In this document: one piece after another, positions 35,241 through 43,572 of the stretch
How the letters are laid out: each line of letters opens with the position of its first letter
Position numbering within the stretch: position 1 is the first letter of the stretch
Assembly (NCBI RefSeq): GCF_025566885.1
Contig: NZ_JAOQJQ010000002.1
Location: 124,001 to 188,000, forward strand
Direction: 5' to 3'
Origin: Brotonthovivens ammoniilytica
GTDB taxonomy: Bacteria; Bacillota; Clostridia; Lachnospirales; Lachnospiraceae
DNA length: 64,000 nt
Notes under the pieces: generated by a model
What the model was told of the DNA's origin: nothing
Databases searched by the model: none
What the model saw: only the letters and a program-made list of their open reading frames with translations
Translations under genes and position numbers: made by a program

Positions 35241-36167
35241 GTGATACATAACAACATACTGGAAGCAATCGGGCATACGCCAATGATTCGCCTTGAAAAA
35301 ATGAATCATCCGGAGAATGCGGAAGTGCTTGTAAAGTTTGAAGGATTAAATGTGGGAGGTTCCATCAAAACCAGAACAGCATTTAATATGATTGAAAAGG
35401 CCGAACAGCAGGGACTGATTCATGAAAATACAATCATTGTGGAGCCAACCAGCGGCAATCAGGGGATTGGCCTTGCTTTGGTTGGAGCAGTCAAAGGATA
35501 CCGGACGATTATTGTTATGCCGGATTCTGTCAGCGAAGAGCGCAGAAAGCTGGTAGAGCATTATGGAGCAGAAGTGATTTTAATTCATGATGCGGGAAAT
35601 ATAGGAGAGTGTATCGAGCAGTGTCTTCAGACGGCATTAAAAATGGCGGAAGAAAATCCTGATGTATACGTACCACAGCAGTTTCAGAATCAGGCGAATC
35701 CTATGGTACACCGGCATCACACCGGGCTTGAGATTCTTGAGCAGGTTGCCGGACCCATTGATGGATTCTGTTCAGGTATCGGAACTGGAGGAACCATTAC
35801 CGGAATAGGAGAGGTATTAAAAGCACAGAACCCGGATATTGTAATCTGGGCTGTTGAGCCGGAGAATGCGGCGATTCTCGCAGGAGGAACTGTGGGAACA
35901 CATCTGCAGATGGGAATCGGAGACGGCGTTATCCCTGATATTTTAAATCAGAAGATTTATGAAGATATTTATATCGTATCTGACGAGGAGGCTATAAATA
36001 CCGCTAAAGATCTGGCAAGAAAAGAAGGAATAATGTGCGGCATTTCTAGTGGAACCAATGTGGCCGCAGCATTAAAGCTGGCGGCAAAGCTGGGAAAAGG
36101 AAAGACGGTTGTGACAATTCTGCCGGATACGGCAGAACGGTACTTTTCTACACCGCTATTTGAATAA
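35241..36167 (+). CDS. cysteine synthase family PLP enzyme (CysK-like)
   Basis: A 308-residue fold-type II PLP enzyme. The Schiff-base lysine lies in NVGGSIKTRTAF, the substrate loop is PTSGNQGIGLA, and the phosphate loop is GIGTGGTITG. Typical CysK has GSVKDR and TSGNTG; here Thr-Arg follows Lys, and Gln replaces Thr, so substrate preference (O-acetylserine or another activated serine) is uncertain. QFQNQANPMVHRHHTG matches the CysK region. GTG start with GAGAGG upstream. Confidence 0.85.
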   Translation: MIHNNILEAIGHTPMIRLEKMNHPENAEVLVKFEGLNVGGSIKTRTAFNMIEKAEQQGLIHENTIIVEPTSGNQGIGLALVGAVKGYRTIIVMPDSVSEERRKLVEHYGAEVILIHDAGNIGECIEQCLQTALKMAEENPDVYVPQQFQNQANPMVHRHHTGLEILEQVAGPIDGFCSGIGTGGTITGIGEVLKAQNPDIVIWAVEPENAAILAGGTVGTHLQMGIGDGVIPDILNQKIYEDIYIVSDEEAINTAKDLARKEGIMCGISSGTNVAAALKLAAKLGKGKTVVTILPDTAERYFSTPLFE

Positions 36168-36192
36168 AATTTGTAATCTGAAGAACTGCAAT

Positions 36193-36234
36193 AAAAAAGC
36201 GTTTTCCTGAACCGGCTCAGGAAAACGCTTTTTT
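36193..36234 (+). terminator. strong terminator after the cysK-like gene
   Basis: AAAAAAGCGTTTTCCTGA pairs perfectly with TCAGGAAAACGCTTTTTT around a 6-nt loop; T runs on both strands. Confidence 0.92.
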
Positions 36235-36290
36235 ACTCTATAGGAAACACTGTGTTGTGATAAAGCTGAAAAGTACCAATTCCTATAGAG

Positions 36291-36314
36291 AAAAAAACGC
36301 TCAGCTGTGGAGCG
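36291..36314 (-). terminator. terminator of the LTA-synthase-like gene (minus strand)
   Basis: On the minus strand CGCTC, a 7-nt loop and GAGCG are followed by seven T (plus-strand A run 36291-36297). It lies ~85 bp past the sulfatase stop. Confidence 0.65.
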
Positions 36315-36389
36315 CACTGCGGCGGAATGGAGTCATGTCACAAAAGCGACCCGCCGCAGGCGGAGAATGTGCTTTGCACATTCTTTTTT
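36315..36389. other. cluster of intergenic hairpins
   Basis: CTGCGGCGG (36317-36325) can pair with CCGCCGCAG about 25 bases on, and GAATGTGC (36365-36372) pairs with GCACATTC (36376-36383), which has six T after it on the plus strand. The second is terminator-like but points toward the convergent gene. The compact stem series may be a dispersed intergenic repeat. Confidence 0.5.
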
Positions 36390-36397
36390 AGTAAAAA

Positions 36398-38566
36398 TTA
36401 TTGGGATGTTTTATCCTCATTCAAATAAAACTGGCTGTTATCTTTATTTTCTGTATCAATAAGGTTGTTGTACTCAATTCTGCTATATACATTAAGAAGA
36501 TCACTGTAGTCAGAGGTTTCATCGTGAGAGTAATAGTTTCCTTCAGAATCCATATAGCCAACAGTATCTATTACGGGAAGCTTCTGATACATGGAAGCAA
36601 GAAATTTATTGTAGTCGGTCAGTTCCAGGCCGGCTGTCTGTAAAAGCAGGGTGGACAGGTAGTTTGCACTCATTTTTTCAACTGTGGCTTCCGGAATGTC
36701 GTAATTTGCCCAGATAACAAATGGAGTTGCATAGCGGGCCTGTTCATTTTCCTTAGACAGATCATTCAGACTGCTTCCTAACAGTTCTTCATAGAATTCA
36801 TCTTCAATAGAAGGAAGATGATCGCCAAACATACAGATAATGGTAGGTTCATCCACATTGCTGAAATATTCTACAAGAGACTTAAAGGCATCATCAGATT
36901 TCTTTACCAGTGAAAGGTACCGGTTGGCCATGGGATAAGTCTGGGAAAGATTTGTAGCATATATTTCCTGAAGGAAATTGGAATAGCCAACGGAATAACC
37001 GCCATGATTCTGCATGGTAACATTAAACAGGAAAAAGGGTTTCGAGCTGTCCCGTTCTTCATACATGTCTTCTACCATCTTATAGTCATATTCATCACTG
37101 ATAAAACGGCGGAGCAGCATATTCTCATCCGGATAAGCCTGCTTTAACAGGTTCTCGTATTCTGTAACATCATTATTCTGTTTGTAGGTATCCAGTATAT
37201 TATTATCAATAAAATCTTCAATAGCAGTATACTTATCAAATCCAAGATAATCATAAACTTCGGTGCGGTTCCAGCCGTCTTTGTAATAAGGATGGAAGGC
37301 CTGTTTGGAATAACCAAGACTTCCCAGGGTAGATACCAGCGAAGACTGATTGGTTTTAATATAGGACTGATATACGTTGCAGCCAGCAGGAAGGCTTGAA
37401 ATAGAGTTGCCGGTTAAGAACTCAAATTCAGAATTGCTGGTTCCGGCGCCGAAAACCGGCATATATAGATTTCCTTTAATAGTATTTTCTGTCAGGCTGT
37501 GAATAAAAGGCATATAATCTTCATTTGTTTCAAGGTCTCCCAGATTTCCAAGATCAGCAAATGATTCATTCATAATGCATATAATATTTGGTTTTTTTTC
37601 TGTATTTGAAGCCTGATAATCATTTTTTCCGGTTAAGAGATTGGTAGAGGTCTCACTGTCTGCCAAAATACCGGCGTCTTCCATTACTCCATCAATCAGC
37701 TCGCTTGTCTGAGACGCCTGATAGTTTGAAGGTTTGGATACATGCAGATATTTGGTATTCAGGCAGAAGTTGAAAAAGGAACCGGTATTGTAATATCCCC
37801 GGGTCTGATTCCAGAAATCCGGTTTATAACCTGCGTTGGCAGGAAAATCTGTAAAGAAAAAGGTTGCCAGCAAAACAGCGAGAAATCCACTGGGAAGCAA
37901 TTTACAGAAAATTTTAAATTTCAGTTTTTGTGGCTTGATATTTTTAATCTTTCTGTTAACCAAATAGGTCAGGAAAAAAAGGATAGAACCTAGTATCAGA
38001 TTCCAGGATAAATTATAGGAATATCCGTCGGCGACACTTAATCCGGTTTTAAAACTTAGAAGATCCATTGGTATAAATGGAGTGCCTCTGAAGCTTTCAA
38101 TAAAATAGTTCAGAAGTCCCCATATGTATAATGGAATATTAACCAGGAGTCCTACCATATGGTAACGGCCGGTAAACAGATAAAATAAAAGGTAAAAACA
38201 AAGAATCGTAAGATAATTTGCAAAAAAAGTCTGAGGAGAGAAATCATAAATAAATTTTCCATTCAGGCTTTCTACCATTTGTAAAGAAATAATAGGCATA
38301 AGGAAAAACAGTAATGTATTTGCCGGTTTCTGCCAGCGTTCCGGAAGTCTGATTTTTGTCACAATCAAAAGTCCCGCAACCGGTGCGCAGATTAATGAGA
38401 TAACAAATAATGCAATGCCCTTGTTAAGTTCCAGATCGGAATTTAAAAATAAATTATTATTAGCTAATACAAAAATCAACATAAATGCCGTAATTGCCGC
38501 TGCCAGAAGGCGTACTTTTTTTCCGGAAAAAATAATTTCAATATTTTTAATTTTAATCGTTTTCAT
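36398..38566 (-). CDS. LTA synthase-family membrane sulfatase
   Basis: A 722-residue membrane enzyme. About 6-7 hydrophobic helices in the first ~230 residues precede an extracytoplasmic alkaline-phosphatase-fold domain beginning at KPNIICIMNESFADLG. The catalytic threonine is likely in VFGAGTSNSEFEFLTG, and FGDHLPSIEDEF supplies metal ligands. Family members move glycerol-phosphate or phosphoethanolamine groups to surface polymers. The long C-terminal end and Lys/Asn-rich tail are normal for clostridial forms. It is the last chromosomal gene before the conjugative element. Confidence 0.85.
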   Translation of the reverse strand: MKTIKIKNIEIIFSGKKVRLLAAAITAFMLIFVLANNNLFLNSDLELNKGIALFVISLICAPVAGLLIVTKIRLPERWQKPANTLLFFLMPIISLQMVESLNGKFIYDFSPQTFFANYLTILCFYLLFYLFTGRYHMVGLLVNIPLYIWGLLNYFIESFRGTPFIPMDLLSFKTGLSVADGYSYNLSWNLILGSILFFLTYLVNRKIKNIKPQKLKFKIFCKLLPSGFLAVLLATFFFTDFPANAGYKPDFWNQTRGYYNTGSFFNFCLNTKYLHVSKPSNYQASQTSELIDGVMEDAGILADSETSTNLLTGKNDYQASNTEKKPNIICIMNESFADLGNLGDLETNEDYMPFIHSLTENTIKGNLYMPVFGAGTSNSEFEFLTGNSISSLPAGCNVYQSYIKTNQSSLVSTLGSLGYSKQAFHPYYKDGWNRTEVYDYLGFDKYTAIEDFIDNNILDTYKQNNDVTEYENLLKQAYPDENMLLRRFISDEYDYKMVEDMYEERDSSKPFFLFNVTMQNHGGYSVGYSNFLQEIYATNLSQTYPMANRYLSLVKKSDDAFKSLVEYFSNVDEPTIICMFGDHLPSIEDEFYEELLGSSLNDLSKENEQARYATPFVIWANYDIPEATVEKMSANYLSTLLLQTAGLELTDYNKFLASMYQKLPVIDTVGYMDSEGNYYSHDETSDYSDLLNVYSRIEYNNLIDTENKDNSQFYLNEDKTSQ

Positions 38567-38874
38567 GATTCTTACCTTATTAATTGTGTTTTGTTTCTAT
38601 GTGTCAGTTGCAATTTTATTCAGGAAATAGTCAAATTTCCATAATTTTTAACAATCAGTGAAAAGAACAAACGCCTGATCATGCATTTTGTCCTTAACTT
38701 ATAAACGCAGATCGAAATGCGATCTGTGTCTGGTCTGTGAAAAGTCTAATATAAAAATATGTAAAATTTATGATCATTTCCTTAATATATATCTAAAATA
38801 AAAAAAAAGAAACCCCTAAAATAAAATAAGAACACATTTTTAATAATATTTCATACTTAAAAATGAATATAAAA
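38567..38874. other. AT-rich flank left of the conjugative element
   Basis: No gene is supported. It should hold the promoter of the minus-strand sulfatase. CAGATCG and CGATCTG form a small hairpin near 38707-38725 without a T run. Confidence 0.45.
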
Positions 38875-38944
38875 TTTTTAATTTATTTCAACTATCTGTC
38901 CAGACCATTGATTTTACGGCATATTCAAGGACTTAACACTATTA

Positions 38945-38968
38945 AAATACTACCAAATTACTACTACG
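38945..38968. repeat. left arm-type integrase sites
   Basis: AATACTACCAAATTACTACT carries two TACTACC/TACTAC copies, the reverse of the AGTAGTAAAT sites next to int at the other end. They are probably arm sites for Int/Xis. Confidence 0.55.
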
Positions 38969-39066
38969 GATTGAGCTTTGATATAAGAGATTGTCCGAGA
39001 TATGCAGACTTACAGTAAAAACACATCAGTATTGAAACAAGAAAAATTGAATGATTGATAGACTAT

Positions 39067-39128
39067 GGAACGCCTAAAATGACGTTCCTTTTCTATTTTC
39101 AGCCGTTCCGAGTGGACGGCTATTTTAT
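39067..39128 (+). terminator. two tandem terminator-like hairpins in the adhesin leader
   Basis: GGAACG/CGTTCC (39067-39086) followed by TTTT, then AGCCGT/ACGGCT (about 39101-39122) followed by ATTTTATT. Both lie between the left end and the adhesin start. They may insulate the element from outside transcription or act as attenuators. Confidence 0.65.
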
Positions 39129-39157
39129 TACCCAAAATGAAAGGAGCATTACGAATT

Positions 39158-42100
39158 ATGAAAAAGATATTCAAGCGATTATGTACGGGTTTCTTAGCCT
39201 TTGCAACTATCGCTACCGCTTTGCCAACTACTGCTGTTCATGCAGAAAGCAAACAATACTGGACTGAATCGCAAGAGCGTGTCGGTATCGTTGAAAAAGT
39301 AATGAATGACGGTTCTATCGGTTCAACCTTTAATGAGGGACATTTGACCGTTGAGGGCGAGGACGCATACTGTATTGATATTAACACGGACTTTAAAAAT
39401 GGCTATAAGACCAGAGCTGACGCAAGCACACGCATGAGTACCGACCAGATAGCCGACGTTGCCTTATCTATTGAATATGTCAAACAATACACAGCCAGTC
39501 ACAGCGGTTTAAGCAGTAATCACGCTTACCTTTTAAGACAGTTGGTTGTCTGGCAAAGATTGAGCGTACATCTTGGCTGGCAGTGCGATAACGTGCGAGC
39601 TTCCTATGATGAAATTCCAAAGGCAACGCAGGACGAAGTATTCGCAGGAGCAAAAGCCTTTGTCAAAGAGAATAAAGGACGCTATGAATGTGGCGGTTAT
39701 ATCTACTCTGGCGAGGGGCAGGAATTGGGACAGTTCTGGGCGAACCTTAATGTAGGAAATGCCACCTTACAAAAGCGTTCCACCAACACCAGCATTACAG
39801 ACGGCAACGGCAATTATTCAATCGCTGGTGCGACGTATGGTGTCTTTTCTGATAAGGACTGCAAAGAACAGCTTGCCACCCTTACGACAGATAGCAACGG
39901 TAATACCGAAACCGTAGAAGTCAAGGCTGGCACAGTCTATATCAAGGAATTATCTGCACCGACTGGCTATAAGGTAGATACTACCGTGTATTCTTTAAAG
40001 GTTGAAGCAGGAAAAACAGCCACTTTAAAAGTAGCTGATACACCAAAAGTAACCGATACCTTGATTGAACTTTTCAAGATTGATATGGAAACACAGAAAA
40101 GCAATCCGCAGGGCGACGCTACCTTAGAGGGTGCAGAGTTCACATGGAAGTATTACGCTGGTTACTACAACAAAGATAATCTCCCTGCTGACCCAACTCG
40201 CACATGGACGACAAAGACAATCGCTGAAAAAGACAGCGACGGTACAATCCATTATGTTACCCGTTTAGCCGACGCTTACAAAGTAGCTGGCGACAGCTTC
40301 TATAAACAAGACGGGAAAGCCGTACTTCCACTTGGAACACTGACCGTAGAAGAAGTGAAAAGTCCGACAGGTTATTTGTTAGACGGTGCATATATGCAGG
40401 CAAACGGCAGTGAAGAACAAATCAAAGGAATGTATCTAACACAGATTACCGAGGACGGCGACCTTGCCGTACTGACTGGAAGCAATCAGTTCCATGTATC
40501 AGACAAGGTTATCCGTGGCGGTGTCAAAATCCAGAAACGTGATTTAGAAACCAAAGATACCAAAGCACAAGGCGGAGCTACCTTGAAAGATACTGCCTTT
40601 GAAATCATTTCCTTAAATGACAATGCCGTATTGGTTGAGGGCAAGTTATACAAGAAAAATGAAGTCGTAAAGACCATTCATACGGACATTGAGGGTGTAG
40701 CTTCTACTTCTGCTGATTTATTGCCACATGGGAAATACCGTATCGAAGAAAGCGAAGCACCAGAGGGCTACCTAACCGACGGTGCAAAAGCGATTGAGTT
40801 TACAATCACAGAGAATGGAAAAATCGTGGATTTAACCGACGAAGCCCATTCTATTTATAATCAGATGAAACGTGGCGACTTAGAGGGCGTGAAGATTGGA
40901 GCAGGCACGCACAAGCGTCTTGCTGATGTTCCGTTCAGGATCACAAGCAAGACGACGGGCGAAAGCCATATTGTCGTAACGGACGACAACGGGCAGTTCT
41001 CTACATCTTCTGACTGGGCTTCCCACAAGCACAATACCAACGAGGGCAAGACCAGCGAGAACGGTGTATGGTTTGGCACTTCTGAACCAGACGACAGCAA
41101 AGGTGCGTTATTATATGATACCTACATCATTGAAGAATTACGCTCTGACAGCAACAAGGGATTTACTCTTATCCCACCGTTTGAGATTGTGATTTCCAGA
41201 AACAAAGTAACCGTTGATTTAGGAACATTGACTGACGAATACGAAAAGGAAATCTCAATCCATACCACAGCGACCAGCAAGGACGGTGAAAAGTCAATCA
41301 TTGCAGGCAAAGAGGTAACAATCATTGATACGGTCAAATTAGACGGGCTTACAAAAGGTACAAAGTATCAGTTGAAAGGCTGGCAGATGATTAAGGACGA
41401 AAATGCCGAACTTATCATTGACGGCAAGCGTGTAGAAAATGACTATACCTTTATTGCTGATGATGAAGAAATGAAAGTTGAAATTGGCTATACATTCAAT
41501 GCTTCTGCTTTAGGTGGCAAGAACCTTGTAACCTTTGAAGAATTATACGACCTTTCCGATAAGGACGAGCCTATCAAGGTGGCAGAACACAAGGACATTG
41601 AGGACGACGGGCAAACGGTATTGATTACCGAGCGTATCATCAAGATACATACAACTGCGACCTTTGAGGACGGCAAGAAAGAAATTGAAGCCGACAAAGA
41701 CGTAACGATTATTGATACCGTTACTTTAGAGGGCTTGGAAGTCGGCACAAAGTATCAGCTTGTGGGCTGGCAGATGTTACAAGAAGAAAATGCAGAGCTT
41801 ATCATTGACGGCAAACGTGTAGAAAATGACTATACCTTTACCGCTGACAGTGAAAACATGGAAGTACAGATTGTCTTTACATTCGACGCTTCCGAGCTTG
41901 GCGGAAAACAGCTTGTAACCTTTGAAGAATTATATGATGTAAGCAATCCAGACGAACCGAAAAAGGTTACGGAGCATAAGGACATTGAGGATAAAGGACA
42001 GACGGTAACAATCAAGGAAATACCAGAAGTTCCCGAAGAACCAGAGAAGCCAGAAACACCAACAACACCCGATACACCAACCAGAACGGACAGTCCCAAA

Positions 42101-42208
42101 ACGGGCGACAGCACTAATCTTATGGCATTTATCGTGATGTTGATTGCTTCTGCTGGCGGTCTTGCAGGGACATACTTCTACAAACGCCGTCGTATGAAAA
42201 AATCATAA
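39158..42208 (+). CDS. giant thioester/VaFE-repeat surface adhesin, sortase-anchored
   Basis: A 1016-residue secreted wall protein. Signal peptide 1-29 (ends AVHA). Residues ~30-185 look like a thioester domain: Cys72 in DAYCIDINT and Gln128 in LLRQLVVWQ fit the Cys-Gln pair that forms a reactive thioester for covalent host binding. Then come several SpaA/Cna-B domains (about 188-290, 300-450, 455-570, 575-695), and two VaFE (Thr-Gln ester-bond) repeats at ~702-828 and ~831-960, each with VTFEELYD. The wall signal is SPKTG (979-983), hydrophobic segment and KRRRMKKS. The ATG at 39158 has AAAGGAG upstream, 11 bases away. It is ICE cargo ahead of the transfer genes. Confidence 0.87.
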   Translation: MKKIFKRLCTGFLAFATIATALPTTAVHAESKQYWTESQERVGIVEKVMNDGSIGSTFNEGHLTVEGEDAYCIDINTDFKNGYKTRADASTRMSTDQIADVALSIEYVKQYTASHSGLSSNHAYLLRQLVVWQRLSVHLGWQCDNVRASYDEIPKATQDEVFAGAKAFVKENKGRYECGGYIYSGEGQELGQFWANLNVGNATLQKRSTNTSITDGNGNYSIAGATYGVFSDKDCKEQLATLTTDSNGNTETVEVKAGTVYIKELSAPTGYKVDTTVYSLKVEAGKTATLKVADTPKVTDTLIELFKIDMETQKSNPQGDATLEGAEFTWKYYAGYYNKDNLPADPTRTWTTKTIAEKDSDGTIHYVTRLADAYKVAGDSFYKQDGKAVLPLGTLTVEEVKSPTGYLLDGAYMQANGSEEQIKGMYLTQITEDGDLAVLTGSNQFHVSDKVIRGGVKIQKRDLETKDTKAQGGATLKDTAFEIISLNDNAVLVEGKLYKKNEVVKTIHTDIEGVASTSADLLPHGKYRIEESEAPEGYLTDGAKAIEFTITENGKIVDLTDEAHSIYNQMKRGDLEGVKIGAGTHKRLADVPFRITSKTTGESHIVVTDDNGQFSTSSDWASHKHNTNEGKTSENGVWFGTSEPDDSKGALLYDTYIIEELRSDSNKGFTLIPPFEIVISRNKVTVDLGTLTDEYEKEISIHTTATSKDGEKSIIAGKEVTIIDTVKLDGLTKGTKYQLKGWQMIKDENAELIIDGKRVENDYTFIADDEEMKVEIGYTFNASALGGKNLVTFEELYDLSDKDEPIKVAEHKDIEDDGQTVLITERIIKIHTTATFEDGKKEIEADKDVTIIDTVTLEGLEVGTKYQLVGWQMLQEENAELIIDGKRVENDYTFTADSENMEVQIVFTFDASELGGKQLVTFEELYDVSNPDEPKKVTEHKDIEDKGQTVTIKEIPEVPEEPEKPETPTTPDTPTRTDSPKTGDSTNLMAFIVMLIASAGGLAGTYFYKRRRMKKS
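41252..42025 (+). repeat. tandem repeat encoding the two VaFE domains, period 387 bp
   Basis: Matching segments such as GACGGCAAGCGTGTAGAAAA recur with one or two changes 387 bp (129 codons) apart, first unit from ~41252 and second from ~41639. The two domains are still similar at DNA level, which points to recent duplication or gene conversion. Confidence 0.75.
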
Positions 42209-42436
42209 GGCGGTAACTGTATGAGAAAAGAAAAACCACGCTCTCCGCCGTTACCGTGTCGGCAGACTTCCGCTTATTCTGGCTTGTCTGCCTACGACCT
42301 GCAAGAACACGGATAGTCAAGGGTGCGTAAGCATTTATTTACCCTTTACTATCTGGGGGCTTGCGGGTATTTCCCATAACGCCAGAATAAGAACCTATCA
42401 CAATTAAAAACAAAGAAAGAAACGAGGTAAAACACT
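42209..42436 (+). other. structured non-coding region between adhesin and transfer genes
   Basis: TTATTCTGGC (42274-42283) and GCCAGAATAA (42381-42390) are perfectly complementary 97 bases apart, and GGGTGCGTAAGCA/TTACCC-like pairs lie inside. The fold could be a leader or a replication signal (a single-strand origin was shown for Tn916), but I cannot assign it. Confidence 0.4.
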
Positions 42437-42760
42437 ATGGAATTAAAATATGTTGTGCCGAACATGGAAAAGACATTCGGCAATTTGGAATTTGCAGGAG
42501 AAAGCAAGATTGAACAACAGCGTGTGAATGGTCGCTATGTTCCTATCACCAGAAGCTACAACTTGTATTCCGACGTACAGAGAGCTGATGATATTATCGT
42601 AACCATTCCTGCGAAAGCTGGCGAAAAGCACTTCAAGCCAGAGCAGAAAATCAAATTGATTAACCCACGCATTACCGCAGAGGGCTACAATATCCGTGGG
42701 CGTGGCTTTACAAACTATATCTTACTGGCTGATGATATGTTGCCAGTGGAAAGTAAATAA
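42437..42760 (+). CDS. DUF961/YdcP-family protein (Tn916 Orf23-like)
   Basis: A 107-residue soluble protein of the DUF961 family that opens the transfer operon of Tn916-type elements: KYVVPNMEKTFGNLEFAGES and PRITAEGYNIRGRGFTNYIL. Its molecular role is not established. ACGAGGT lies ~9 bases upstream. The next gene is a paralogue. Confidence 0.87.
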   Translation: MELKYVVPNMEKTFGNLEFAGESKIEQQRVNGRYVPITRSYNLYSDVQRADDIIVTIPAKAGEKHFKPEQKIKLINPRITAEGYNIRGRGFTNYILLADDMLPVESK

Positions 42761-42773
42761 GGGGGTATTCATT

Positions 42774-43160
42774 ATGAGATTAGCAAATGGAATTGTATTA
42801 GATAAGGAAAAGACATTCGGCGTGTTGAAGTTCTCTGCCCTTAGACATGAGGTGCGTATGGAAAATGAGGACGGCACGACAAGCGAAGAAATCAAACGCA
42901 GAACCTACGATTTAAAATGCAGTGTGCAGGAACGCATGATACAAGTATCTATTCCTGCTGATGTAGCCGTCAAGGACTATCCCTACAATGCCGAGGTGGA
43001 GCTTATCAATCCCGTAGCCGATACGGTAGCAAACGCCAACTTTAGAGGGGCTGATGTAGACTGGTACATTAAGGCTGATGATATTATCTTGAAGAACAAA
43101 GGCAACCAGCCAGCAGGAAATCCACAGAACAACAATCCGCAGGGACAACCGAGAAAATAG
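42774..43160 (+). CDS. DUF961/YdcP-family protein (Tn916 Orf22-like)
   Basis: A 128-residue paralogue of the preceding protein: MRLANGIVLDKEKTFGVLKF and GADVDWYIKADDIIL; a low-complexity Asn/Gln/Pro/Gly tail ends it. The ATG at 42774 has GGGGGT ~8 bases upstream and follows the previous stop by 13 bases; the longer frame from 42696 overlaps that gene without a binding site. Confidence 0.87.
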   Translation: MRLANGIVLDKEKTFGVLKFSALRHEVRMENEDGTTSEEIKRRTYDLKCSVQERMIQVSIPADVAVKDYPYNAEVELINPVADTVANANFRGADVDWYIKADDIILKNKGNQPAGNPQNNNPQGQPRK

Positions 43161-43298
43161 GTAATAGGCTAAATTTTTATTGTAGTGAATATGAAGAAAT
43201 CGGCGAATTAGAAGTTGTAAATAGGAATACCATATTGATTTTAGCAGGAAAACTATGGTAAAATTGCAATGAAAAATTATATTGAGGAGGTGGCTAAA

Positions 43299-43466
43299 AT
43301 GTTCAATTTAGTCTATAAATCAGTTGTTGTAGAATGTTCTACTGGTGTAGAAGATTTAGCGAAGGCTATTGAGAAAAAAGCCGAAGAAATGCTGAATAAA
43401 GGATATAAGTTAATAACTATGTCAATGGTAGGAACAGATAAAGCTATATTAGTATTTAAGATTTAA
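43299..43466 (+). CDS. small DUF4177-like protein, cargo
   Basis: A 55-residue protein (MFNLVYKSVVVECSTGVEDL, ending KAILVFKI) that looks like a compact alpha-beta DUF4177-type domain. GGAGGTGG lies ~9 bases before the ATG at 43299, so an earlier in-frame ATG at 43269 is less likely. The region is more AT-rich than its neighbours and not part of the Tn916 core. The family call is weak. Confidence 0.6.
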   Translation: MFNLVYKSVVVECSTGVEDLAKAIEKKAEEMLNKGYKLITMSMVGTDKAILVFKI

Positions 43467-43516
43467 AACACTCTCAACTTACAGTTTATCTACAACTTCA
43501 TATTTCACAGTAATTA

Positions 43517-43547
43517 GCAGTTAGTCTTAGGATTGACTGCTTTTTTC
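43517..43547 (+). terminator. duplicated terminator/attenuator, copy 1
   Basis: AGCAGTTAGTC, TTAG and GATTGACTGCT form a stem followed by six T, 26 bases before the coupling-ATPase start. An identical stem is found at 47778-47807. Confidence 0.8.
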
Positions 43548-43572
43548 ATACCTAGAAAGGAGCGATTGATTT

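Noticed and set aside
39573..39755. Small open frames inside the adhesin gene
   Set aside because: They are shadows of the long adhesin frame.
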